Positions 8,948 through 17,317 of a DNA stretch of 64,000 nucleotides are shown here, in pieces. The translations under genes were made by a program, and so were the position numbers. Position 1 is the stretch's first letter. Each line of letters opens with the position of its first letter. The stretch comes from an uncultured Halomonas sp. GTDB taxonomy: Bacteria; Pseudomonadota; Gammaproteobacteria; Pseudomonadales; Halomonadaceae. A model generated the notes under the pieces. The model ran no database searches. It was not told the DNA's origin and saw nothing but the letters and a program-made list of their open reading frames with translations. The stretch is taken from positions 390,100-454,099 of the forward strand of contig NZ_CAMPKE010000001.1 in the NCBI RefSeq assembly GCF_946887195.1. Reading direction: 5' to 3'.

Positions 8948-9336
8948 CGCCGCCCTTGGTCGATCGGTATGGGCTGCGCACCGGAAGCACGGTAGGCGCG
9001 GTTGACTTCACGACGGCGGCGGGTGCTGCCGAGCAACTCGCTCAACTCGTCACGTCGCGCTTCCAGATGCTGACGGATTTCGGCATCCTGTTCGAGAATA
9101 CGCTCGAGCAGATTGGCCTTGTGCACGAGCCCGTCGTGGTCGAACTGGCAACCCTGTTCGCGCTGTTTGAGCGTCTCGACCGCCATGACATAGCTCGATT
9201 CTTCCTCAACCAGATTGGCCCAATCGCCTTCGCGCGCCCATGCCAGCATACGCGCCGAGTGCTGTTGCAATCGCTCGTAGCCCGCGAGAACATCCGTTGC
9301 CGCCACTGTGTTCGCTGCCCCGCTTTTCGCTGGCAT
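8944..9336 (-). CDS. fliT: FliT-like flagellar export chaperone
   Basis: Small, helical, charged protein of 130 residues immediately after fliS, in the place and size of FliT, the chaperone of the filament cap FliD and, in enterics, an anti-FlhDC factor. Sequence conservation is low, as usual for FliT; helices with the pattern YERLQQHSARMLAWAREGDW and LLERILEQDAEIRQHLEARR are visible. ATG at 9336 is preferred because a GAGGAG site lies 9 bases upstream; a TTG at 9345 would overlap the fliS stop but has no spacing to that site. Its stop overlaps the GTG of the FliK-like gene. Confidence 0.85.
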   Translation of the reverse strand: MPAKSGAANTVAATDVLAGYERLQQHSARMLAWAREGDWANLVEEESSYVMAVETLKQREQGCQFDHDGLVHKANLLERILEQDAEIRQHLEARRDELSELLGSTRRRREVNRAYRASGAQPIPIDQGRR

Positions 9337-9341
9337 AGCAC

Positions 9342-9737
9342 TCAACTCCTCGTCTGCGTAGCGATTTCCCGCCAGGCAGAGCCGATGTCATCAAGCAGTC
9401 GCGCGGCTTCATCCAGGCGCTGCTCATCGTTATGCAAGTTAGCCTGAAGCAGAAGACGCACTACGTAATCATAGAGCGATCCCAGGCGCTCGGCGATCTC
9501 GCCGCCACGCTCATGATCCAACCCCGCCGCCAAACCGTTATTGACGATATCGATCGCCTTGGAAATGGACTTGCCTTTCTCCATGATATTGCCCTGCTGC
9601 ATATGCAGCCGAGCCGCGCGCAGCGCCGCTTGAGCTCCATCGAAGAGCATCACGATCAACTGATGGGGGCTTGCCGACATAACGCCGGTTTCGACACCCA
9701 CACGCGCATAGGCGCTGGCGCCACGCATTGCATTCAT
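9342..9737 (-). CDS. fliS: Flagellin export chaperone FliS
   Basis: Cytoplasmic chaperone that keeps flagellin monomeric before export. The 131-residue product starts MNAMRGASAYARVGVETGV and shows the FliS core SPHQLIVMLFDGAQAALRAA, GKSISKAIDIVNNGLAAGLD and LYDYVVRLLLQAN. ATG at 9737 is chosen because GGGAG lies 7 bases upstream (9745-9749); an upstream GTG overlapping fliD would add seven residues. It follows fliD by 13 bases and is followed by fliT. The flagellin gene itself is not in the window. Confidence 0.97.
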   Translation of the reverse strand: MNAMRGASAYARVGVETGVMSASPHQLIVMLFDGAQAALRAARLHMQQGNIMEKGKSISKAIDIVNNGLAAGLDHERGGEIAERLGSLYDYVVRLLLQANLHNDEQRLDEAARLLDDIGSAWREIATQTRS

Positions 9738-9750
9738 GGTCAGGCTCCCG

Positions 9751-11145
9751 TTATTCACGTCCCAACTGGGCGTTCATGGCATCGAACTGCTGAGATAGGT
9801 AACTCATGGTGGAATTCATCTGTGCGACCAGCATGTCCATTTCGGCGAACTGCACGCGATAGCGCTCGACGGTGGTAGCAATGCTATCTTCGGTGCGCTC
9901 ATAACGCTTATCGAGCGCTTCGATGGTGGTCTCGAGGCCACTGGTGGCGTTTGCCAGCAAACCGTCGTCACCGAGCATCTCGGTCAGCGTGGTATCCAGC
10001 CGATCCGCCAGCCCTTCGCCATCGGGGCCACCGCTGAAGAAAGTGCTCAGGCTATCGAGATCGTCGTTGACGAGTTCCTCGAGCGTTTCCTCGTCGAGCT
10101 CCAGCGTGCCGTCGAGCGTCAATTCGATGCCGACTTCCGATAGCAAGTTGAGTTCGCCCTCGACACTGCCGCCGATCACGACACGCAACTGGGACTCCAC
10201 GCTGCGCATGGTGTTGTTGCCCAGCAACACGCCAGAGGCGGCGTCCGGCCCATTGAACGCCGTCAACTCATCCATGGTCTTCTTCAGCGAATTGTAAGCC
10301 TCTACGAAACTCTTGATGTCGTCGCTGATCTGCTCGGTATCGCGCGAGACCGTCAGCGTCTCGGGCGAGCCCGCTTCGGTGGTCGCCGTCAGGTTGAGCG
10401 TAACGTCCTGGAGCGCGCCCTCGACGCGATTCGATTCGCTGACGATATCGATACCATTGACCGAGAGTTCGGCATTCTGTGCCGCCACCGTCTCGGTCAT
10501 GGCGCCGGTTCCGGTGGCACTGTCGTATGCCAGCAAATCGGTCAACTGTGTGCTACCGGTTGCACTGACCGTCATTGTCGTCGCTTCGCCGGTCTTATCG
10601 GAAGTCAGCACCAGCCGATAGGGGTTCGCGCTACCGTCATTGATGATCGACGCGGTGACGCCGCCGTTTTCGGCATTGATCGCATCGCGAACCGCCTCGA
10701 GCGAGCTTTCCCCATCGGCGATATCGACAGTCAGTGTCTCTGCCGCATCCCCCGTACCCATGGTAATCGTCAGGGTGCCGGCGCCGAGTTGTGCCGTTTG
10801 ATCGGCCACACCATCCGAAGCCAGCGACTGCGCCTGAGCGAGCTGGGTAATTTCGATCTGGTAGCGGCCGGGCACGGCGCTGGTACCGGAGCTGACGGTG
10901 AAGCTGTCGCCGGACGTCGCACTGGATACCGCCTGGAACCCTTCGACATCGGCCAGCTTGGCGGCCGCTTCCTTGAAGGCATCCAGCGCCGATTCGAGCT
11001 TGCCGAAGCCGGAAATCCGAGCCTCGTAGCTCTTCTGCTGCGCGACGATCGGCGCCAGCTTCTGACGTTCGGCGGATTCGAGTTGATCGAGAAGGCCGTT
11101 GAGATCCAGCCCCGAGCCGATACCCAGTGATGAAATGCTCGCCAT
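9751..11145 (-). CDS. fliD: Flagellar filament cap protein FliD (HAP2)
   Basis: Secreted cap protein that folds flagellin at the filament tip. The 464-residue protein has the FliD N-terminal domain (SLGIGSGLDLNGLLDQLESAE), a variable middle (AETLTVDIADGESSLEAVRD) and the FliD C-terminal helices (SFVEAYNSLKKTMDEL, VERYRVQFAEMDMLVAQMNS, MSYLSQQFDAMNAQLGRE). Composition is Thr/Asp/Glu-rich and acidic, with few Cys, typical of axial proteins. It heads an operon with fliS, fliT, the FliK-like gene and the FlhB-like gene, behind a sigma-28 promoter at 11233-11259. Confidence 0.97.
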   Translation of the reverse strand: MASISSLGIGSGLDLNGLLDQLESAERQKLAPIVAQQKSYEARISGFGKLESALDAFKEAAAKLADVEGFQAVSSATSGDSFTVSSGTSAVPGRYQIEITQLAQAQSLASDGVADQTAQLGAGTLTITMGTGDAAETLTVDIADGESSLEAVRDAINAENGGVTASIINDGSANPYRLVLTSDKTGEATTMTVSATGSTQLTDLLAYDSATGTGAMTETVAAQNAELSVNGIDIVSESNRVEGALQDVTLNLTATTEAGSPETLTVSRDTEQISDDIKSFVEAYNSLKKTMDELTAFNGPDAASGVLLGNNTMRSVESQLRVVIGGSVEGELNLLSEVGIELTLDGTLELDEETLEELVNDDLDSLSTFFSGGPDGEGLADRLDTTLTEMLGDDGLLANATSGLETTIEALDKRYERTEDSIATTVERYRVQFAEMDMLVAQMNSTMSYLSQQFDAMNAQLGRE

Positions 11146-11232
11146 GGTGATCCTCTGAAGTCTGCGCCCTTTTTACCAGCCCGCGGAATTTTCTGCGCCG
11201 CGAATAAGCCAGCATTAGGCAGTCAATTCAAA

Positions 11233-11259
11233 GTATCGGCAGCGGCTGGCTCGACTTTA
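11233..11259 (-). promoter_or_regulatory. Sigma-28 (FliA) promoter of fliDST operon
   Basis: On the minus strand TAAAG (11255-11259), 14-base spacer, GCCGATAC (11233-11240). Consensus spacing and seven of eight -10 bases match. About 88 bases before fliD. Confidence 0.85.
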
Positions 11260-11353
11260 GCCTTTTTCCACCAAGCCACCATACTGGTCATGCGTTATCA
11301 GGTAAGCCATCATAGCGCTGTTCAATAGGCCGGTTATCGTAAGGACGCATATC

Positions 11354-11857
11354 ATGGATTCGAGCACCCTTTTCGCCGATTATCACCGCTGGCAGCGGTT
11401 TGGGCGTCAGGATCAGTTGGGGCGAGAGCATAGTGGTGCAATGCACAAGCTTGCGCAGTCCGGCGCCATGGCCACCCGCGTCACCGAAGGGTACCGCAGC
11501 ATGGCCGATAAAGGCGCCAAGGAGGGAGCCTGTTATCGCACACTATTCCTGCGCAGCCGCGCGGGCGGCGAAACACTGGCTTGCGAAGGCTGGCTATTCG
11601 TGCGCCGCGTACTCGCCGAAGGCGGCACGACGCGGATACGCGCCACCTTGCTGGAGAGCTTTACGCTCGAGGATGGCACCATCGAGCCGGGCACAAAGGC
11701 CGCCACCAAGGTCACATTGGAGATTTTCGACGAAATCCTGGTCAAACGCAGCATGACGCTGGGTTGTCGCATCGATCGTCATGACGATGACCGCGACACG
11801 CGCTTCATCACGTTTCTGGATAGCGTGCGCGGCGATCTGGGCCGGCATCTCAAGTAA
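11354..11857 (+). CDS. Hypothetical protein, conserved-looking, no domain recognised
   Basis: Soluble 167-residue protein with no signal peptide or membrane helix. It has a basic N-terminal half (YHRWQRFGRQDQLGREHS) and alternating beta-type stretches (ETLACEGWLFVRRVLAEG, TKVTLEIFDEILVKRSMTLG) ending in an acidic/His segment. ATG at 11354 follows AAGGA with 8-base spacing, so translation looks real. It is divergent from fliD, separated by 208 bases, and followed in the same direction by the CBS-domain protein. I do not recognise the family; the location beside late flagellar genes suggests, but does not show, a link to motility. Confidence 0.7.
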   Translation: MDSSTLFADYHRWQRFGRQDQLGREHSGAMHKLAQSGAMATRVTEGYRSMADKGAKEGACYRTLFLRSRAGGETLACEGWLFVRRVLAEGGTTRIRATLLESFTLEDGTIEPGTKAATKVTLEIFDEILVKRSMTLGCRIDRHDDDRDTRFITFLDSVRGDLGRHLK

Positions 11858-11916
11858 CCGTCATACCATTGTCGGCCCAACAAGAAATTCCAACGACTTG
11901 TCGCAAGGAGCCGGGC

Positions 11917-12537
11917 ATGATTACGCCAACGCCGACCCATACAGGCCTATCCCAGTCACTGCGCCTCGAAGCCCTGAACGCACAGATCGATATCCTCACC
12001 CCGCCGGCAGTGCCGCAACTCGATGCCGATAGTTCGGCGCGGGCGCTACTCACCGACTTCACCCAGTCGGCGGCGCATACCATCAGCGATTCGAGTGTCA
12101 TCGCTCAAGCGCTGGACATCATGAAACAGGGTGGTGTCAGGCTGCTTTTCGTACTGGATGAGCGCGAGCGCTTCACCGGCGTGGTCACGGCGCAAGACCT
12201 GATCGGAGGGCGGCGTATTACGCTCGCCATGCAGCGTCATCAGGTCACACGCGAGGACGTCACCGTCAAGATGGTGCAAACGCCGCGCGATGAGCTTCAT
12301 GCCCTGCCATTGCAGCAGCTCGAACGGGCGACGATCGGCGCTCTGGTTCATGCTCTGCGGACTTTTGGCGATCAGCATTTGCTGGTTACGGAAACCGATG
12401 AACGAGGTCGGCAATGCCTGCGTGGCCTGGTCTCGGCATCGGACGTCGGCCGGGCACTGAGCATCGATCTGCGCTACCCTCCCGAGGCCCGTAGCTTCTC
12501 GGCCATTTGCAAGGTCATTCTCGGTCATGACCTGTAA
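11917..12537 (+). CDS. CBS-domain pair protein
   Basis: Stand-alone Bateman module of 206 residues that probably binds an adenine nucleotide. The first CBS motif is at about residues 50-105 (SVIAQALDIMKQGGVRLLFV, FTGVVTAQDLIGG) and the second at about 125-195 (TIGALVHALRTFGDQHLLV, LRGLVSASDVGRAL). There is no fused enzyme or channel domain. ATG at 11917 is chosen for a perfect AAGGAG site 6 bases upstream (11905-11910); upstream TTG codons lack such a site. It lies 59 bases after the preceding unknown gene and 27 before the next, so the three may form one transcript. Confidence 0.88.
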   Translation: MITPTPTHTGLSQSLRLEALNAQIDILTPPAVPQLDADSSARALLTDFTQSAAHTISDSSVIAQALDIMKQGGVRLLFVLDERERFTGVVTAQDLIGGRRITLAMQRHQVTREDVTVKMVQTPRDELHALPLQQLERATIGALVHALRTFGDQHLLVTETDERGRQCLRGLVSASDVGRALSIDLRYPPEARSFSAICKVILGHDL

Positions 12538-12564
12538 GGCACTCCAGCCGCAAGGAGGCGAATG

Positions 12565-13101
12565 ATGGGCCTGGGGTTGGGCAATTGGCTGACGCGTAGA
12601 AAGCACCCAACGATCTGGGTGATCAAGCAACTCGATGAGTCGCTCATGCATCTGTGTGGTCAAGCGACCGCTCAAGGCCGTGGGACGGCAGCCACCAAGC
12701 TCGCACGGTTGCGCGAGGGCAGCTTCTCCGGTGCGGTGCGCATGAGCGAGAATGGCGCGATACTCAATGCCGCGCAGTTCGCTGCCCTGGTTCCCGAAGC
12801 CGATCTGACGCTCATCGACGATGACGAGGCCGATTGGCAGGGTCAGCGCTGGCGGATCGCCTGGGTTCCACAGCGCTGCTGGCTGCATGACGGTCGCCTG
12901 GTCACGCAGCGTACCGTGCTGCACGGGCGGAACCACCTGGTCAGCATCGAGGATGTCAGCGGCATCCGTGCCAAGGCCGAAACGCCACGCCAGCACAATC
13001 CGTTCATCGCCATGGAGCCTCTCGAGCAGCCCCAGCGCGACGAGGGCTCATCACGGCGTCCGGACCGCTACCGGCGGAACGAGAACGACCGCAACGCTTG
13101 A
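12565..13101 (+). CDS. Hypothetical protein, function unknown
   Basis: A 178-residue soluble protein that I cannot assign. The N-terminal 130 residues are mixed, with beta-like stretches (EADLTLIDDDEADWQGQRWR, VTQRTVLHGRNHLVSIEDV); the last 40 are charged and probably disordered (RRPDRYRRNENDRN). It follows the CBS gene by 27 bases and has a strong AAGGAGG site at 12552-12558. Two ATG codons sit at 12562 and 12565; the second has the better spacing. Co-transcription with the CBS gene is likely. Confidence 0.65.
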   Translation: MGLGLGNWLTRRKHPTIWVIKQLDESLMHLCGQATAQGRGTAATKLARLREGSFSGAVRMSENGAILNAAQFAALVPEADLTLIDDDEADWQGQRWRIAWVPQRCWLHDGRLVTQRTVLHGRNHLVSIEDVSGIRAKAETPRQHNPFIAMEPLEQPQRDEGSSRRPDRYRRNENDRNA

Positions 13102-13127
13102 GCCCGTTCAGCATTTAAGGAACTCAT

Positions 13128-14342
13128 TTGCTTTCATCTACTGACGGGCGTCGGTTGCTGTCTTTTCTGACGCTGATGATACTGGTCGCTCTCAACTTGC
13201 GCCCGGCGCTCTCATCGATGGCACCGATGTTGGTTCGAATCCAACGTGACTTAGGGCTCTCGCCCATGGCCATCGGCGCCCTGACCACGCTGCCGGTATT
13301 GTGCCTGGGACTGTTTGCGCCGTTGGCGCCGTGGTTGACCCGCCGGCTGGGTGCCGAACGCACCTTGAGCGCAGCACTGCTTCTGTTGGGCATCGCACTG
13401 CTGTTACGCGCCAACTCCCATCCGCTGCCGCTGTATCTGGGCACGTTGTTGGTCGGTGCCGGTATCGGCATCGCCGGTACGCTACTGCCGGCACTGGTCA
13501 AGCGTGAATTGCCCCAGGGTGCGGATGTATTGACCGGCGTCTATACCATGGCCCTGTGTTTGGGCGGTGCGCTGGGCGCGGGATTGAGCGTGCCACTGGC
13601 CAATCTGCTCGGCGATTGGCGGATATCGCTGGGGAGCTGGGCCTTATTGGCTTTCATTGCCCTGATTGCCTGGCGCTGGAAGATGCCGCATCCGTGGCCC
13701 GCCGATCGGGCCGGCTCGTCGAGCGGCTCCAGGCTGGGCATGACGCGCAAGGCGCTCGCCTGGCAGGTCACCGGCTACATGGGCAGTCAATCGGCGCTGG
13801 CGTATATCGTGTTCGGCTGGTTACCGGTACTTTTGCAGCGCCGTGGCATGGGCGAAGCCGAGGCCGGCTGGCTGCTGGCCGCCTCGGTAATGGTGCAGTT
13901 GATTACCGCGCTCGGCGCCCCCTGGCTTGCGCGCCTGGGTCGCGACCAACGCCCCATCATCATTGGGCTGCTGATGAGCACCGCGGCGGGTATTGCGATT
14001 CTGCTGCAAGCGCCGCTTGCCTGGCGCTGGTGCGGTGCGCTACTGCTCGGCCTGGGACAAGGCGGCAGCTTCAGCATGGCATTGACGCTGATCGTGCTGC
14101 GCAGCGCCAATTCGCGATTGGCCGGGCAACTCTCGGGAATGGCTCAGGGTATCGGCTACACCCTCGCCTCCACCGGGCCGCTACTGGTCGGCATCTTGCT
14201 GGAATACTCGGCGGGCATGAACCTGCTGACCGGTGTATTGCTGGCCTTCGTCGCCTCCGCCGCTGCCTGCGCCATGCTCGCCGGGCGCCGTCGCCAATTG
14301 GATATCGATGATCGGGGACGGATCGTCACGACCCGGCAATAG
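13128..14342 (+). CDS. MFS transporter, CynX/NimT family
   Basis: Inner-membrane major facilitator of 404 residues with about 12 hydrophobic helices. It resembles the CynX/NimT (YycB) branch linked to cyanate or 2-nitroimidazole: the N-terminal pattern LVALNLRPALSSMAPML and the helix 2-3 loop (LGLFAPLAPWLTRRLGAER) are typical. No cyanase or other cyanate gene lies nearby, so the substrate is unknown. The frame begins with TTG at 13128 after an AAGGA site, 26 bases after the preceding gene; an internal ATG would cut into the first helix. Confidence 0.88.
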   Translation: MLSSTDGRRLLSFLTLMILVALNLRPALSSMAPMLVRIQRDLGLSPMAIGALTTLPVLCLGLFAPLAPWLTRRLGAERTLSAALLLLGIALLLRANSHPLPLYLGTLLVGAGIGIAGTLLPALVKRELPQGADVLTGVYTMALCLGGALGAGLSVPLANLLGDWRISLGSWALLAFIALIAWRWKMPHPWPADRAGSSSGSRLGMTRKALAWQVTGYMGSQSALAYIVFGWLPVLLQRRGMGEAEAGWLLAASVMVQLITALGAPWLARLGRDQRPIIIGLLMSTAAGIAILLQAPLAWRWCGALLLGLGQGGSFSMALTLIVLRSANSRLAGQLSGMAQGIGYTLASTGPLLVGILLEYSAGMNLLTGVLLAFVASAAACAMLAGRRRQLDIDDRGRIVTTRQ

Positions 14343-14487
14343 CCGGATCGTCATGCATGCCAGGCGGCTTGGATGGTCGAGCGACTGACGTTACTGGCCT
14401 TATCGTCACGACAATGGCACTTTGATGCTGACCCTGCTTACGCTGGGAAGCCACGAGAACTCCTACCGCGATCTAAAGCGATAACGC

Positions 14488-15525
14488 ATGCACAACTCAC
14501 CCCTTCTGGTCATCTACTCCGGCGGCACACTGGGCATGGTGCCGAGTGACAAGGGCCTGATTCCGGGCCGCGATTTCGAAGCGCGTCTGCGCGCCGCGCT
14601 GGGCAAACTGCCACCCGCGCGCCAGGCCTCGCTGCCCTACTTCGAGATGCTCGAATACCCCGACCCGATCGATTCGAGTGCCGCCACCCCCGCCGATTGG
14701 CAGCGGCTGGCCAATGACATTGCCGAGCGGTATGCCGAGCATTCCGGCTTCGTCGTCCTGCACGGTACCGATACGCTGGCCTGGAGCGCGGCCAGTCTCG
14801 CCTATCAATTGCAGGGCATCGATAAGGCCGTGGTGGTGAGCGGCGCGCAACTGCCACTGGAAGTCGAGGACAGCGATGCGCTGGTCAATGTCGAAGCCGC
14901 GCTGCGCTTTGCCGCACAGCCAGCGCTCAAGGAGGTCGCCGTCTGCTTCGCCGGCAAGCTCATGCGCGGCACGCGCACCCGTAAGTGGGATACTCACGCC
15001 TTCGATGGCTTCGCCAGCCCCAATTATCCACTGCTTGGCGAGATGGTCGATGGCTCGCCGGTGCTTTATCCTTCTCGTGGCCTCCAGGCCCAGCAGCGCG
15101 GCCTGCCACGCTTCGAACTCGTCGATTACGCCGCACTCGGCGACTCACCCGTGGTGCGCATCACGCTATGGCCGGGCATGTCCGCGCGCCTGCTGAAAAC
15201 CTGGTTGCTCGATACTGACGTACACGGCGCCTTGCTGGAAACCTGGGGTAGCGGGAACATCCCCGAAGACCCAATGATTCTCGGCGTGCTCGCCCAGGCC
15301 AGTGGCGAGGGCAAGCTGCTTGCCGCGATCAGCCAATGCCCGCACGGGGCGGTTTCGATCGGCACTTATGCCGCCGGATGCGGTCTGATCGATGCCGGTG
15401 TCATCGAAGGCGATGCCATGACGCCCGAGGCCGCAGTCACCAAGCTGGTTCACCTACTCGCCCAGCCGATCGACGAAGCCGACAAGCGTCGGCGGTTCCT
15501 GACCTCCCTGGTCGGGGAGCGTTAG
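14488..15525 (+). CDS. ansA: Type I (cytoplasmic) L-asparaginase
   Basis: Hydrolyses L-asparagine to aspartate and ammonia. The 345-residue protein has no signal peptide, the AnsA-type length, and two catalytic loops: an N-terminal one reading YSGGTLGM with Ser11 where YTGGTIGM is usual, and HGTDTLAW with the Thr94-Asp95 pair. The later segments SGAQLPL, VCFAGKLMRGTRTRKWDTHAFDGF and the C-terminal domain (GALLETWGSGNIP) are also typical. Thr to Ser at the first nucleophile position is conservative. It stands alone, 145 bases after the MFS gene. Confidence 0.93.
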   Translation: MHNSPLLVIYSGGTLGMVPSDKGLIPGRDFEARLRAALGKLPPARQASLPYFEMLEYPDPIDSSAATPADWQRLANDIAERYAEHSGFVVLHGTDTLAWSAASLAYQLQGIDKAVVVSGAQLPLEVEDSDALVNVEAALRFAAQPALKEVAVCFAGKLMRGTRTRKWDTHAFDGFASPNYPLLGEMVDGSPVLYPSRGLQAQQRGLPRFELVDYAALGDSPVVRITLWPGMSARLLKTWLLDTDVHGALLETWGSGNIPEDPMILGVLAQASGEGKLLAAISQCPHGAVSIGTYAAGCGLIDAGVIEGDAMTPEAAVTKLVHLLAQPIDEADKRRRFLTSLVGER

Positions 15526-15564
15526 CGGCGAATAATCATACGAGAATATCGATAGACGACCACC

Positions 15565-15873
15565 ATGATCCGATCGCAGAACCAGCCCGTTAGCGTGGGT
15601 GAAACGCTAGTCGAGGAATTCATGAAACCCCTGGGCATCAACCAGACTCAACTGGCCCAGGCCATGGGCATACAACGTCGACTGGTCAACGAGGTATGCC
15701 GCAACCGGCGCGTGATTACCGCCGATACCGCGCTGATGCTCTCGCGGGTCTTCGGCAACTCCGCCGAGTTCTGGCTGAATCTGCAACACGATAACGACCT
15801 ATGGGAGGCGCTGCACGATCCTAAGCGCCGCCAACGGATAGAACGGGCCCATCCCATGGCAGGGGTCGTCTGA
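15565..15873 (+). CDS. HigA-family antitoxin-like HTH protein (no toxin gene beside it)
   Basis: A 102-residue XRE-type DNA-binding protein of the VapI/HigA addiction-module class: SVGETLVEEFMKPLGINQTQ leads into a helix-turn-helix (LAQAMGIQRRLVNEVCRNRR) and the family end FGNSAEFWLNLQHDNDLWEA. In type II modules the HigB toxin is normally encoded directly upstream, but here only 39 bases separate it from the asparaginase stop. It is therefore unpaired and may be a solitary regulator. The tail after residue 85 is short and charged. Confidence 0.88.
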   Translation: MIRSQNQPVSVGETLVEEFMKPLGINQTQLAQAMGIQRRLVNEVCRNRRVITADTALMLSRVFGNSAEFWLNLQHDNDLWEALHDPKRRQRIERAHPMAGVV

Positions 15874-15910
15874 TATCTGCCGAATGCGCCTGCGACGAAC
15901 CCGGCCACCT

Positions 15911-16129
15911 TCATAATGCGACGATCGATTCGAACCGGCCGCTATCGCTGTAATAGAGCCGAAAGATGCCGTCGACACCGCCACGCGTGACGATGCGATG
16001 CAGCGCCTTGGCCGGAAACACTACCCGCCGACCATCCAGACTGTAGGCATAGACCTGCTGGATACGACCCTGGTAATAAGCCAGGCATTCACCGGCTGAA
16101 AGGTTGAGCGTCACATCGAGACTTTGCAT
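15911..16129 (-). CDS. DUF2835 family protein
   Basis: Small 72-residue protein matching the DUF2835 pattern: LNLSAGECLAYYQGRIQQVY, then DGRRVVFPAKALHRIVT and GIFRLYYSDSGRFESI. The function of the family is unknown; its members are compact beta-rich proteins of about 70-80 residues in gammaproteobacteria. The ATG at 16129 fits the family start; a longer frame to 16192 adds residues without family resemblance. It is divergent from the metalloprotease-like gene and convergent with the HigA-like gene. Confidence 0.82.
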   Translation of the reverse strand: MQSLDVTLNLSAGECLAYYQGRIQQVYAYSLDGRRVVFPAKALHRIVTRGGVDGIFRLYYSDSGRFESIVAL

Positions 16130-16236
16130 GATATTGGCAGCGGATGCGTAACGTGGATTGGGCAAGTTGCTAACTGCGTATGATCTGGACAATACTTCAT
16201 CCGCACGAAGTCCAACAATTCGCCGGCAGGTATGTC

Positions 16237-17085
16237 ATGCAGATCATACCCATTCTTTCCTATCAGCCTTACGTTGCGCGGCCGACCGAGTCGGGCGGCA
16301 TTGCAACGATCGCTTCGCCTGCCCGAACCGCCGATGCGACGGCCTCCCTGCCCCAGGCAAGCAATAGCCAAACGGCGCCCACGGATGATAACGGTCGTAG
16401 CCGAGCGCCTGCCGCGGCCGTAAGCGCGGACCAGACGCAAGGCAACGAATCGTCCATGGCGCGTGGCGATAACGTCTCGGGCAACGCCAAAGGGGTGGTC
16501 GGGGACGACACCGGGAACGACACATCCGGCAGTCGGGACCGGAAAAACACAAGCGACGACCCCACCGCTCCCAAGGGCGCAAACGGCCAGAGCCTGTTGC
16601 CGGAAGACATCGCAATACTAAAGGATATGCAGGTTCGCGACCGGGAAGTTCGCCAGCACGAACTCGCTCATCAGGTCGTTGGCGGTCAATTCGCCGGTGG
16701 GGCCAGCTATACCTTCGAGCGCGGCCCGGATGGCGGGCGTTATGCCGTGGCCGGAGAAGTCCCGATCGATGTCGCTCCCATTCCAGGCGACCCGCAAGCC
16801 ACTATCGAAAAAATGCGCAAGGTTCGTGCAGCCGCGCTGGCCCCGGCAGAGCCCTCCGGACAGGACCGAGCTATCGCCGCCCGGGCCAGCCAAACCATGA
16901 TGGCTGCACAGCTGGAGCTTGCACTACAGCGTCGCGACGCCTCGAATGACGACGGCAATGATGCGGCATCGGCATCGAAAGAGACGACACGCGGCGAAAC
17001 CATCAGGGCCATACAGGCCTACGAATCGATGACCCCAAGCCCCTGGAATACCTCTATCGCCGATGTACCCTGGGCAACGGCCTAA
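16237..17085 (+). CDS. Putative metalloprotease, CJM1_0395 (SprA-related) family
   Basis: A 282-residue protein with a low-complexity, Ala/Asp/Asn/Ser-rich N-terminal 120 residues and a conserved C-terminal block. The block has a zincin-type HEXXH motif (RQHELAHQVVGG) followed by GGASYTFERGPDGGRYAVAG and the family signature PIPGDPQATIEKMRKVRAAA and PAEPSGQDRAIAARAS. No signal peptide is evident, and catalysis has been assumed rather than shown for this family. ATG at 16237 (MQIIPILSY) has an AGG 8 bases upstream; an ATG at 16180 would add 19 residues. Confidence 0.85.
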   Translation: MQIIPILSYQPYVARPTESGGIATIASPARTADATASLPQASNSQTAPTDDNGRSRAPAAAVSADQTQGNESSMARGDNVSGNAKGVVGDDTGNDTSGSRDRKNTSDDPTAPKGANGQSLLPEDIAILKDMQVRDREVRQHELAHQVVGGQFAGGASYTFERGPDGGRYAVAGEVPIDVAPIPGDPQATIEKMRKVRAAALAPAEPSGQDRAIAARASQTMMAAQLELALQRRDASNDDGNDAASASKETTRGETIRAIQAYESMTPSPWNTSIADVPWATA

Positions 17086-17180
17086 TCTTCATACACTACG
17101 TCTCTAACGTGTCATGAACCCACTCGGCGCCATCGGCTGCGCTGATTTCAGGTTTTTTCGCTATCGACCATAACTCAGGT

Positions 17181-17207
17181 TAAATATTTTCCGTAAGCGG
17201 CCGATAA
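17181..17207 (+). promoter_or_regulatory. Probable sigma-28 promoter upstream of the PD-(D/E)XK-like gene and flaG
   Basis: TAAAT (17181-17185), 14-base spacer, exact GCCGATAA (17200-17207). Only the last base of the -35 differs from TAAAG. The first gene downstream begins at 17318, and flaG follows it at 17866. Confidence 0.7.
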
Positions 17208-17317
17208 CGCGTCCAAGGGACTTTATTTGCCAATCGGGATTTCTCGGTTGGCTTGGCTAAAGCCTGGTTCGTTTGCCCTTGTGGCTCGCCATACACCTGA
17301 CGTTAGCGAGACGACCG

